Origin: an uncultured Bacteroidales bacterium
Lineage (GTDB): Bacteria; Bacteroidota; Bacteroidia; Bacteroidales; Lentimicrobiaceae
DNA length: 5,441 nucleotides
Direction of reading: 5' to 3'
NCBI GenBank assembly: GCA_937864935.1
Contig: CALMDN010000318.1
Location: 1-5,441 of the forward strand
A model generated the notes under the pieces. That model saw only the letters and a program-made list of their open reading frames with translations, was not told the DNA's origin and made no database searches. This document shows, piece after piece, positions 1 through 5,441 of this stretch; position 1 is the stretch's first letter, and each line of letters begins with the position of its first letter. The position numbers were made by a program, and so were the translations under genes.

Positions 1-702
1 GACCACCATTTGCAGCCTGAAGACCATTTCGATCTGCTCTTTTCTGTGATTGATACATCTTCCACTTCGGAACTTGTATACGATTTTATAGATGCCATCG
101 GCGACCGCAACCTGATCAGCAAACCTATAGCCATCAACCTGTTCGTTGGTATCATGACAGATACAGGGTCATTCAGTTTTGCCTGCAACTATCCGCACAC
201 CTTCGAGGTGGTTGCTGAACTTCTGAAAGCGGGTGTTGACACGGAATTTATTCACCGACTGGTTTATGATACCTATTCAGAAGGGCGCATGCGATTGCTC
301 GGGTTCTGTCTTAGTGAACGAATGGTTGTACTCATTGAATTCGCAACAGCTTATATCTGGCTTAAGAGAACTGATCTGGAGCGTTTCGGTTTTAAACCAG
401 GTGATACAGAAGGAGTGGTTAATTATGCCCTGTCGATGAAGGATGTAAGCTTTGCTGCCTTGTTTACTGAAAAGAGCGACAGAATCCGTATTTCATTCCG
501 ATCGAAAGGGAATTTCTCTGTCAATGATTTTGCCCGCCAGCATTTCAGCGGAGGTGGTCACCGGAATGCTGCCGGTGGTGACTCCTTCAGTATCATGGAA
601 GAAACCCTCACACATTTTGAATCCTTGCTGCCTGAATACAAAGAAAGTCTGATACGGGCTAAAAATCAGAGCACAGGCAAAGAATTAACTGATTTCTCAT
701 GA
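1..702 (+). CDS. DHH/DHHA1 family phosphoesterase, NrnA-like (5' end missing)
   Basis: Seen: frame 1 is open from the first base to TGA at 700-702, giving 233 residues. It begins with Asp-His-His, the motif that names the DHH family, so the gene continues upstream; the TTG at 10-12 is internal and is not the start. Further family marks are the T-S-S-T-S-E segment (residues 19-24), TDTGSF with a probable metal-binding Asp (54), and the C-terminal DHHA1 signature GGGHRNAAGG (184-193) that binds the substrate. Known: NrnA-type enzymes are cytoplasmic Mn-dependent phosphoesterases that degrade 2-5 nt RNAs and often 3'-phosphoadenosine 5'-phosphate; related enzymes cleave cyclic dinucleotides. Roughly the first 100-110 residues, with the earlier metal motifs, lie outside the window. 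The stop overlaps the gldI start by 4 bp (ATGA), implying translational coupling. The family is secure; the exact substrate (nanoRNA, pAp or c-di-AMP/pApA) cannot be decided here. Confidence 0.9.
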   Translation, partial: DHHLQPEDHFDLLFSVIDTSSTSELVYDFIDAIGDRNLISKPIAINLFVGIMTDTGSFSFACNYPHTFEVVAELLKAGVDTEFIHRLVYDTYSEGRMRLLGFCLSERMVVLIEFATAYIWLKRTDLERFGFKPGDTEGVVNYALSMKDVSFAALFTEKSDRIRISFRSKGNFSVNDFARQHFSGGGHRNAAGGDSFSIMEETLTHFESLLPEYKESLIRAKNQSTGKELTDFS

Positions 703-1226
703 AATTGCTGTTTGTATCAACCTTACTGGTTATGGCCTTTTTGGGGCTGTCGTGCAATAGAGGAAGTACTCCTGAATCTGAAAATCAAAGTGCCGGGTCA
801 CTCGAGGAGCCCCTGATTTATGCCAATAAGAAAGCCATGCAGGAAGAGAAACAGCAGATCGATGGCTTTATCAGAAGGTACCGCTGGCAGATGAAAGAAA
901 CCGGCTCAGGGCTGAGGTATGACATCTATTACAAGGGGCAGGGTGAACAGGCCAGATACGGTCAGGTAGCTGTGCTTCGCTACTCAGTCAGACTTATTGA
1001 CGGATCGGAGATATATAATTCTGATATAACCGGTAACAAAGAGTTTGTGATCGGCAGGGGGGGCGTTGAAAGTGGGCTGGAAGAGGGAATATTATTGTTA
1101 AGGCAAGGCGACAGAGCAAAATTTATCATACCTTCGCACCTCGGTTTCGGATTGCTGGGAGACCAGGATAAAGTCCCCCCCAAATCTACCCTGATTTATG
1201 ATCTGGAGCTACTCGAATTGAAATAA
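699..1226 (+). CDS. gldI: GldI-like FKBP-family peptidyl-prolyl isomerase lipoprotein
   Basis: Seen: 175 residues. A Lys plus a hydrophobic stretch leads to the lipobox LGLSC, so Cys19 should be lipidated and the mature protein held in the envelope. A charged, probably helical region (about 45-65) is followed by an FKBP fold (about 85-175). Relative to FKBP12, Tyr26 is kept (Y95) and Phe46 is kept (F116). Phe36-Asp37 become I105-Y106, Trp59 becomes L127, Tyr82 becomes F150 and Phe99 becomes Y167. The I-Y-N/S pattern after the DG turn and the PSHLGFGLLGD segment (145-155) resemble what I recall of flavobacterial GldI. Known: GldI is a lipoprotein required for gliding and chitin utilisation in Flavobacterium johnsoniae, processes linked to type IX secretion. 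Inferred: an envelope folding factor whose isomerase activity may be weak or absent. It starts inside the stop of the DHH gene with no visible Shine-Dalgarno. The alternative is a generic FKBP lipoprotein. Confidence 0.8.
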   Translation: MKLLFVSTLLVMAFLGLSCNRGSTPESENQSAGSLEEPLIYANKKAMQEEKQQIDGFIRRYRWQMKETGSGLRYDIYYKGQGEQARYGQVAVLRYSVRLIDGSEIYNSDITGNKEFVIGRGGVESGLEEGILLLRQGDRAKFIIPSHLGFGLLGDQDKVPPKSTLIYDLELLELK

Positions 1227-1259
1227 CAAGCGCATTCAAACAAATCAAAATTTCTTATA

Positions 1260-2588
1260 ATGAAGTACTTACAGACAAAATTGCTGCTTTCTGCCGCAGT
1301 GTTGCTTATTCTTGTGGCAGCATGTTCAAAACACAGTGGATTTAAAAAAACCAGTGACGGATTGTATTACAAATTTCATGTGAAGGGCGACGATACCACC
1401 ACCATGAAAGACGGCATGATTCTGACCCTGGCTTTACAGTATTCAATCAATGATTCTGTGTTGTTCAACTCAGGTACTTCACCTGAACCGTTTTTACTGC
1501 CGCTGAGTGAACCAACCTATAAGGGTGATATCTATGCCGGTCTGGCAATGATGAAACCGGGTGACAGCGCCACATTTATTACCAGTGCTGATTCATTCTT
1601 CCTGAAAACCATTCGTTTACCACAGGTGCCTGACTCTACATTCAAAGGCAAAGAGGTTGTTTTCAATGTTAAGCTGATTTCAGCAAAAACACAGGAGCAG
1701 ATCGAGAAGGAAAAACAGGCCGAACTCGAAACCCTGAAAGCCAGGGAAGCAAGTGATCTGGCAGCCTACCTGCAGAAGAACAACATTACGACTGCCCCGC
1801 TCACATCAGGACTTTATTATACTGAAACCCAGAAGGGGAACGGACAGAAACCCAAAACAGGGGATATTGCCAGGTTTCATTTTAAAGTTTCTGACATCAA
1901 CGGTAAGGTATTTTTCTCTTCCTACGATCAGGGAGAGCCTATGAAATGGGAATGTGGCAAGGAGTTTGACAACCAGGGTGCCACCGAAGCCCTTAACCTC
2001 ATGTCGAAAGGAACCAAAGCTTCGGTAATTGTTCCTTCAGCACTCGCATTCGCTGACAAGGGCAGGGGTGCCATGGTTAAGCCTTACTCTACTTTACTCT
2101 ATGAGTTTGAAATGCTTGATTTTATGACAAAAGCCCAGTTCGAAAAACAGCAGGCCGATGAAAGGAAAAAAGCCGAAGATGCCAAAGCGAAAGCAAAGAA
2201 TGAAGAACAGGGCCTGTTACAGAAATATTTGAAAGACAATAAGATTAATGTTGCGCCGACACAAAGCGGACTCTACTACATCGAAAAAACCAAAGGGACT
2301 GGTCCCAATGCAGCCAACGGTAAAGTGGTGAAAGTTCATTACACCGGTATGCTGCTGAATGGTACCAAGTTCGATTCGTCGGTCGACAGAAAACAGCCTT
2401 TTGAGTTTACCCTTGGCCAGGGAGAAGTAATCAAGGGATGGGATGAAGGAATTGCAATGATGAAAAAAGGTGGCAAAGCCAGACTGATTATTCCTTCAGC
2501 AATTGCCTATGGTGAAAGCGGCAGGATGCCAACCATACCGCCGAGCGCAACCCTGGTATTTGATGTTGAACTGCTCGACATTAAATAG
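1260..2588 (+). CDS. Lipoprotein with three tandem FKBP-type peptidyl-prolyl isomerase domains
   Basis: Seen: 442 residues. The signal peptide has lipobox LVAAC (lipidated Cys22). Three FKBP-like units recur about every 150 residues, each opening with a GLYY motif (34-37, 184-187, 337-340). They are separated by charged Lys/Glu/Ala-rich, probably coiled-coil linkers (about 144-172 and 289-322). Unit 3 (about 333-442) keeps the FKBP12 site: Y361, F371-D372, R377, F381, V390-I391, W394, Y417, I426 and F434. Unit 1 has F69-N70 and lacks the Trp (near I91). Unit 2 has F218-F219 and A241 in the Trp position. Known: FKBPs catalyse cis-trans isomerisation of X-Pro bonds and often act as chaperones. 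Inferred: an envelope chaperone-isomerase in which the first two domains bind or hold clients and the third catalyses. It lies 33 bp after gldI with no terminator between, so it is probably co-transcribed, and an intrinsic terminator follows. The ATG is preceded by an A/T-rich leader without Shine-Dalgarno. Confidence 0.9.
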   Translation: MKYLQTKLLLSAAVLLILVAACSKHSGFKKTSDGLYYKFHVKGDDTTTMKDGMILTLALQYSINDSVLFNSGTSPEPFLLPLSEPTYKGDIYAGLAMMKPGDSATFITSADSFFLKTIRLPQVPDSTFKGKEVVFNVKLISAKTQEQIEKEKQAELETLKAREASDLAAYLQKNNITTAPLTSGLYYTETQKGNGQKPKTGDIARFHFKVSDINGKVFFSSYDQGEPMKWECGKEFDNQGATEALNLMSKGTKASVIVPSALAFADKGRGAMVKPYSTLLYEFEMLDFMTKAQFEKQQADERKKAEDAKAKAKNEEQGLLQKYLKDNKINVAPTQSGLYYIEKTKGTGPNAANGKVVKVHYTGMLLNGTKFDSSVDRKQPFEFTLGQGEVIKGWDEGIAMMKKGGKARLIIPSAIAYGESGRMPTIPPSATLVFDVELLDIK

Positions 2589-2607
2589 GTTAAACAAATG
2601 ATTTGTG

Positions 2608-2637
2608 AAAGCTCCGGCGACCTGCCGGAGCTTTTTT
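2608..2637 (+). terminator. Rho-independent terminator of the DHH-gldI-FKBP block
   Basis: An 11-bp perfect stem, AAAGCTCCGGC pairing with GCCGGAGCTTT, encloses the 5-nt loop GACCT and runs into a T6 tract. It sits 20 bp after the stop of the triple-FKBP gene and before the cstA promoter candidate. On the opposite strand the T tract is only three bases long, so it mainly serves + strand transcription. Confidence 0.92.
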
Positions 2638-2649
2638 CATTTATAGTTT

Positions 2650-2681
2650 TCTGTGCGATACCAGTGAAATCCTTAAATTTG
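2650..2681 (+). promoter_or_regulatory. Probable Bacteroidota-type promoter for cstA
   Basis: TAAATTTG at 2674-2681 fits the Bacteroidota -7 consensus TAnnTTTG exactly. A weak -33 element, TCTG (consensus TTTG), lies at 2650-2653 with a 20-bp spacer. Transcription would start near 2688, about 25 nt before the ATG at 2713. The position just after the terminator supports an independent transcription unit. The -33 match is imperfect, and the call rests on consensus alone. Confidence 0.5.
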
Positions 2682-2712
2682 ATGCACCTGTTCTGATGTT
2701 AAAAGCACAACG

Positions 2713-3114
2713 ATGATAACGTTTGTTTCTGCCATTCTTTTGCTTATTGCCGGATACCTGATTTACGGAGCTTTTGTGGAAAAGGTTTTCGGTGTTGATC
2801 CGAAGCGTGCAACACCTGCCACCACCTTGACCGATGGTGTGGATTTTGTTCCCATGGGATGGGGGCGGATATTTCTGATTCAGTTTCTCAACATTGCCGG
2901 ACTGGGGCCTATTTTCGGAGCAGTTGCCGGAGCCTTGTGGGGACCGGTTGCTTTTTTCTGGATCGTTTTTGGAAATATTTTCGCCGGAGCCGTTCACGAC
3001 TACTTTTCAGGGATGCTCTCCATGAGAAACAATGGACAGAGTGTACCTGAAATTGTGGGCAAATACCTGGGAAACGGCTTCAGGCAGTTTATGAGGGGAT
3101 TACGGTGCTGCTGA
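2713..3114 (+). CDS. cstA: Carbon starvation protein CstA, N-terminal part of a frameshifted gene
   Basis: Seen: residues 1-130 match the start of CstA-family transporters. A first membrane helix (about 3-23) is followed by the DGVDFVPM segment (42-49). Next come the glycine-rich conserved core QFLNIAGLGPIFG (57-69) and the helix ending in FAGAVHDYFSGMLSMR (90-105). The frame then ends abruptly with Leu-Arg-Cys-Cys-stop at 3112-3114, right after FMRG, which is not how the family continues. The conserved sequence resumes in the -1 frame (see 3105-4148). Known: CstA/BtsT proteins (Pfam CstA) are inner-membrane carriers for pyruvate or peptides, used when carbon is scarce. Alone this piece has only about the first three membrane segments and would not be a functional carrier. 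The ATG at 2713 gives a typical family N-terminus; the leader AAAAGCACAACG has no Shine-Dalgarno, as is usual in this phylum. Confidence 0.85.
   Translation: MITFVSAILLLIAGYLIYGAFVEKVFGVDPKRATPATTLTDGVDFVPMGWGRIFLIQFLNIAGLGPIFGAVAGALWGPVAFFWIVFGNIFAGAVHDYFSGMLSMRNNGQSVPEIVGKYLGNGFRQFMRGLRCC
3091..3104 (+). other. Frameshift point in cstA (probable loss of one G)
   Basis: The upstream frame reads ATG AGG GGA TTA CGG (M-R-G-L-R) and stops soon after. Adding one G to the GGGG run at 3095-3098 gives ATG AGG GGG ATT ACG GTG (M-R-G-I-T-V), which joins the two halves without gap or stop into 478 residues, close to the usual length of short CstA proteins. A -1 ribosomal slip after GGA would give the same residues, but the site G-AGG-GGA is not a classic X-XXY-YYZ slippery heptamer. 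A point deletion or a homopolymer base-calling error is therefore favoured. Confidence 0.85.
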
Positions 3115-4148
3115 TGATCCTTGTTGGTGCTGTTTTCGTTATCGGTCCTTCTGCAATTCTCAACAATATGAGTAACCTGGGTATTCCGGTGTGGGCAGCC
3201 ATTGTTTTTTTCTACTATGTACTTGCAACTTTGCTGCCCATTGATAAGCTGATCGGCAGAATATACCCTGTTTTTGGTTTTGCGCTGCTGTTTATGGCTG
3301 TTGGAATCTCTGCCGGACTCATCTACGGAGGGTATCAGATTCCCGAAGCATTCCCTTCGGGTCTGACAAACATGCATGCACAGGCCGATAAGTTTCCGGT
3401 ATTTCCGATGCTTTTCATCACCATCGCCTGCGGAGCAATTTCTGGTTTCCATTCAACTCAGTCACCTCTCATGGCGCGCTGCATCACCAACGAAAGGCTG
3501 GGGCGACGTGTTTTTTATGGTGCCATGGTCGCCGAAGGCATTGTAGCCCTGATTTGGGCAGCAGCCGGAATGGCATTCTACGGTGGGGTGGGACCTCTCA
3601 ACGAAGTAATGGCTGAACACAACGGAAATGCCGCCTGGGTGGTTAACGATATATCAAACTCTCTGTTGGGTAAAGCAGGAGGCCTTCTCGCCCTGCTTGG
3701 CGTGGTTGCAGCGCCCATTACATCGGGGGATACTGCCTTCAGAAGTGCCCGACTCATCGTTGCCGACTTCCTCAGAATGAATCAGCAATCAATCATCAGC
3801 CGTTTAAAGATCACCATCCCTATTTTTATTGCCGGTTTCGTCATTACCAAAATAGATTTTGCCATCATCTGGAGGTATATGGCCTGGTCGAACCAAACCC
3901 TCGCTACCATTGTGCTGTGGGCCATTACGGTTTACCTTTTCAACGAAAAGAAAGCTTACCTCATTACCCTCATCCCCTCTGTATTCATGACAGCCGTGGT
4001 AACAGTGTACCTGCTGGCTGCTCCGGAGGGTTTTATGCTGCCCATCAACATTGCATCGGCCATCGGACTGGTGATTACTCTGGCCGTACTCGCCTGGTTT
4101 CTGGTTTATGTCAGAAAGGTAAGAGTGGCTCAGCAAAGCGTTTTGTAG
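3105..4148 (+). CDS. cstA: Carbon starvation protein CstA, C-terminal part of a frameshifted gene
   Basis: Seen: a 347-codon frame, nominally from GTG at 3105, overlapping the upstream half by 10 bp. The true reading continues from 3099 as I-T-V. It holds most of the transporter: about eight hydrophobic helices (for example 2-20, 28-45, 53-75, 98-115, 140-160, 190-205, 235-255, 262-280, 288-306, 313-336). Strongly conserved CstA blocks are GAISGFHSTQSPLMARC (110-126), FYGAMVAEGIVALIWAAAG (137-155), APITSGDTAFRSARL (203-217) and WRYMAWSNQTLA (256-267). No other stops or frame breaks are seen, so decay is not advanced. Known role: uptake of pyruvate or peptides across the inner membrane under carbon limitation. 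Inferred: if the shift is real, the gene is a very young pseudogene unless frameshifting or reinitiation at the GTG restores some product. The gene ends 82 bp from the convergent trmD. Confidence 0.87.
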   Translation: MLLMILVGAVFVIGPSAILNNMSNLGIPVWAAIVFFYYVLATLLPIDKLIGRIYPVFGFALLFMAVGISAGLIYGGYQIPEAFPSGLTNMHAQADKFPVFPMLFITIACGAISGFHSTQSPLMARCITNERLGRRVFYGAMVAEGIVALIWAAAGMAFYGGVGPLNEVMAEHNGNAAWVVNDISNSLLGKAGGLLALLGVVAAPITSGDTAFRSARLIVADFLRMNQQSIISRLKITIPIFIAGFVITKIDFAIIWRYMAWSNQTLATIVLWAITVYLFNEKKAYLITLIPSVFMTAVVTVYLLAAPEGFMLPINIASAIGLVITLAVLAWFLVYVRKVRVAQQSVL

Positions 4149-4230
4149 GTTTTTGAGATTAATTTTTGTAATATATTATTGTATATTAATCAATTATGGC
4201 ATACTATATAAACTATTTATTTATCAGAAT
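4149..4230. other. AT-rich spacer between convergent cstA and trmD
   Basis: This 82-bp stretch is very AT-rich and holds no gene. It contains the perfect 10-bp palindrome TAATATATTA (4169-4178) and several T runs, but no GC-rich hairpin followed by a T tract in either direction. How the two converging transcripts end is therefore not evident from sequence. Confidence 0.6.
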
Positions 4231-4914
4231 TTATTCGTTTTCATTCAGGAGTCCGGGTCGGCGGCTGCGGGTACGCTCAAGTGCCCGGGCATAGTTCCAG
4301 GCTTTTATTTCCTTATCGTTGCCTGAAAGAAGTATTTCCGGGACCTTCCATCCGTTGTATTCTGCAGGCCGCGTATAGACCGGAGGGCTGATCAGTCCGT
4401 CCTGAAAGGAATCGGAGAGGGCAGAGGTTTCATCACTCAGCACGCCCGGCAGCAGGCGGATGATGCTATCAGCAAGAATGGCTGCTGCCAGTTCCCCTCC
4501 CGACAATACATAATCGCCCACTGAAATCTCCCTTGTGATATAGTGCTCCCTGATTCGTTCATCGATCCCCTTGTAATGGCCGCAGAGCAGTATGATGTTG
4601 CCCTTTAGACTCAAAGCGTTCGCCGAAGATTGATTGAACAGCTCTCCGTCGGGCGTGAGGAAGATAATTTCGTCGTAGTCCCTTTCAGATTTAAGGTGTT
4701 CAATACAATCGGCTATCGGCTGTATCATCATCACCATACCGGCACTTCCGCCGTAAACATAATCATCGACATTCCTGTGCTTGTTGGTTGCATAGTCGCG
4801 GATGTTGTGAATAAAGATCCCGGCCAGGCCCTTTTCTATGGCTCTTTTTACAATTGAATGAGAGAAAGGGCCTTCAAACATGCCCGGAAAAATCGTCAGA
4901 ATATCGATGCGCAT
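4231..4914 (-). CDS. trmD: tRNA (guanine-37-N1)-methyltransferase TrmD
   Basis: Seen: 227 residues, within the usual TrmD length, starting [10 protein letters not shown] as is typical. SPOUT-family marks are [15 protein letters not shown] (48-62), P66, the cofactor-knot motifs [13 protein letters not shown] (109-121) and [13 protein letters not shown] (132-144), and [16 protein letters not shown] (168-183). D172 corresponds to the catalytic base (Asp169 in E. coli), and the RRPGLL tail (218-223) is present. Known: TrmD is an essential cytoplasmic enzyme, a dimer with a trefoil-knot S-adenosylmethionine site. It methylates N1 of G37 next to the anticodon and so prevents +1 frameshifting. All key motifs look intact. 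Context: it stands alone, convergent with cstA and divergent from the symporter gene, with no rpsP, rimM or rplS beside it within the window. A candidate promoter lies immediately upstream. Confidence 0.97.
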   Translation of the reverse strand: MRIDILTIFPGMFEGPFSHSIVKRAIEKGLAGIFIHNIRDYATNKHRNVDDYVYGGSAGMVMMIQPIADCIEHLKSERDYDEIIFLTPDGELFNQSSANALSLKGNIILLCGHYKGIDERIREHYITREISVGDYVLSGGELAAAILADSIIRLLPGVLSDETSALSDSFQDGLISPPVYTRPAEYNGWKVPEILLSGNDKEIKAWNYARALERTRSRRPGLLNENE

Positions 4915-4931
4915 TGCGTTGGATTATTCTG

Positions 4932-4964
4932 CAAAAGTACCGGAAAAAATCCAGATTCTTCAAC
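4932..4964 (-). promoter_or_regulatory. Probable Bacteroidota-type promoter for trmD
   Basis: On the - strand, TACTTTTG (4939 down to 4932) fits TAnnTTTG exactly, and GTTG (4964 down to 4961) is a 3-of-4 match to the -33 element TTTG, with a 21-bp spacer. Transcription would start near 4925, leaving a leader of only about 11 nt before the trmD ATG. The consensus match and position are good; there is no experimental support. Confidence 0.55.
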
Positions 4965-4988
4965 CGGCAGTCAGAGGCAATGTTTGGT

Positions 4989-4996
4989 TATCTTTG
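4989..4996 (+). promoter_or_regulatory. Candidate -7 promoter element for the symporter-like gene
   Basis: TATCTTTG matches TAnnTTTG exactly. No convincing TTTG is found at the expected -33 distance (around 4965-4970). Initiation near 5003 would give a leader of about 32 nt to the ATG at 5035. The element stands some 50 bp from the opposing trmD -7 element. Confidence 0.45.
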
Positions 4997-5034
4997 TACG
5001 ATAATCCATGTTGTATTGCTGGCATCCCGAAAAA

Positions 5035-5441
5035 ATGAAGTATGTTAAACTGATCCTGAGACAGATCAGCATTCTGGGAATCGACTGGTTTGTGCCGGCC
5101 CTGCTAATGATGATAATGTTGGCCTGGTTTTGGCCTGAACCGGGTCTTCAAACAGGCTTGTTTTCGCTGAAATCGCTGGCTGGTGCCGGGATTTCGGTTA
5201 TCTTTTTTCTATATGGACTGAGGCTGAGTTACAAACAGGTGTTCAGTTGCATTTCACACTGGAAACTGCACCTGCTCATACAAACCATCACCTTTATCAT
5301 ATTTCCTCTGGTTGCACTTGCATTCAGGAATGCTTTTCACGGGGAGCATTACAGTCTGTTATGGCTGGGCTGTTTCTTTCTGGCTACCCTGCCTTCAACT
5401 GTTTCTTCGGCGGTGGTAATGGTTTCACTGGCCGGGGGCAA
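5035..5441 (+). CDS. Bile acid:sodium symporter-like membrane protein (3' end missing)
   Basis: Seen: an open frame from ATG at 5035 to the window edge, 135 codons plus two bases. The sequence is strongly hydrophobic, with probable helices at about 18-32, 48-63, 77-97 and 107-127. It carries IDWFVPALL (16-24), IFFLYGLRLS (56-65), HWKLHLLIQ (75-83) and LPSTVSSAVVMVSLAGG (119-135). These blocks fit the SBF-like family (PF13593, YfeH type), a 10-helix branch of the bile acid:sodium symporter superfamily. Known: members sit in the inner membrane and are presumed sodium-coupled carriers of organic anions, but the substrate of this branch is mostly unknown. Start choice: an in-frame ATG at 5008 is possible, just after a TAA at 5002-5004. 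The one at 5035 gives the usual N-terminus, follows an A-rich leader (CCCGAAAAA) and suits the candidate promoter better. The second half, including the other sodium-site region, is outside the window. Confidence 0.85.
   Translation, partial: MKYVKLILRQISILGIDWFVPALLMMIMLAWFWPEPGLQTGLFSLKSLAGAGISVIFFLYGLRLSYKQVFSCISHWKLHLLIQTITFIIFPLVALAFRNAFHGEHYSLLWLGCFFLATLPSTVSSAVVMVSLAGG

Noticed and set aside
10..12. TTG as the start of the DHH phosphoesterase
   Set aside because: The three preceding codons encode Asp-His-His, the family's defining motif, so the reading frame is open into the window edge and the gene starts upstream.
980..1183. - strand open frame within gldI
   Set aside because: Its Ser/Pro/Leu-rich composition reflects the complement of the FKBP domain; no start signal or homology.
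3088..3101. Programmed -1 ribosomal frameshifting signal in cstA
   Set aside because: A -1 slip would rebuild the protein, but G-AGG-GGA is not a standard slippery heptamer, I did not identify a stimulatory hairpin, and CstA is not known to need recoding. A missing G is simpler.
2641..3452. Two long - strand open frames (2641-2997 and 3000-3452) opposite cstA
   Set aside because: Their translations are rich in Asn, Gln, His, Arg and Cys with no recognisable domain, and the + strand carries a clear conserved transporter. They are antisense shadows.
3804..4136. - strand open frame opposite the end of cstA
   Set aside because: Low-complexity polar translation with no family resemblance, fully covered by conserved CstA helices on the + strand.
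4630..5048. + strand open frames overlapping trmD (4630-4857 and 4854-5048)
   Set aside because: They are antisense to conserved TrmD motifs or run across the promoter region in the wrong frame for the symporter-like gene.
1..5441. CRISPR arrays, insertion sequences, tRNA or rRNA genes
   Set aside because: Reading through, I found no regularly spaced direct repeats, transposase-like frames, terminal inverted repeats or cloverleaf-like segments; intergenic space is short and accounted for.

Overview
The window looks like chromosomal DNA from a member of the Bacteroidota, probably Bacteroidales-like or a related order. Three things point there: a GldI-type gliding/type IX secretion lipoprotein, three upstream regions carrying the Bacteroidota -7 element TAnnTTTG, and start codons with A-rich leaders but no clear Shine-Dalgarno sequence. 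The CstA homologue is also of the short (about 480-residue) Bacteroidota type. The genus cannot be named from this sequence.

Left block (1-2637, + strand): the 3' part of a DHH/DHHA1 phosphoesterase (NrnA-like, beginning exactly at the DHH motif) overlaps by 4 bp a small FKBP-family lipoprotein that matches GldI. A 442-residue lipoprotein with three FKBP-like domains follows after 33 bp. A strong intrinsic terminator closes the block, so the three genes probably form one operon. The two lipoproteins would act in the envelope as folding factors; only the last of the four FKBP domains has a textbook prolyl-isomerase site.

Middle (2638-4148, + strand): a probable promoter precedes a carbon-starvation/pyruvate-transporter family gene (cstA). 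It is split into two overlapping reading frames by what looks like loss of one G in a GGGG run near 3095-3098. Both halves are otherwise well conserved, so this is either a very recent mutation or a base-calling error.

Right (4149-5441): an AT-rich convergent spacer, then trmD (tRNA m1G37 methyltransferase) on the - strand. A 120-bp divergent intergenic region carries a promoter-like element for each direction. The 5' part of a bile acid:sodium symporter-like membrane protein (PF13593 type) runs off the window end.

Most of the window is conserved housekeeping and envelope-biogenesis content. I see no mobile elements, CRISPR arrays, RNA genes or clear signs of a new defence or biosynthetic system. 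The points most worth a second look are the cstA frameshift, the degenerate/intact FKBP domain series, and the coupling of a nanoRNase-type gene to envelope foldases.
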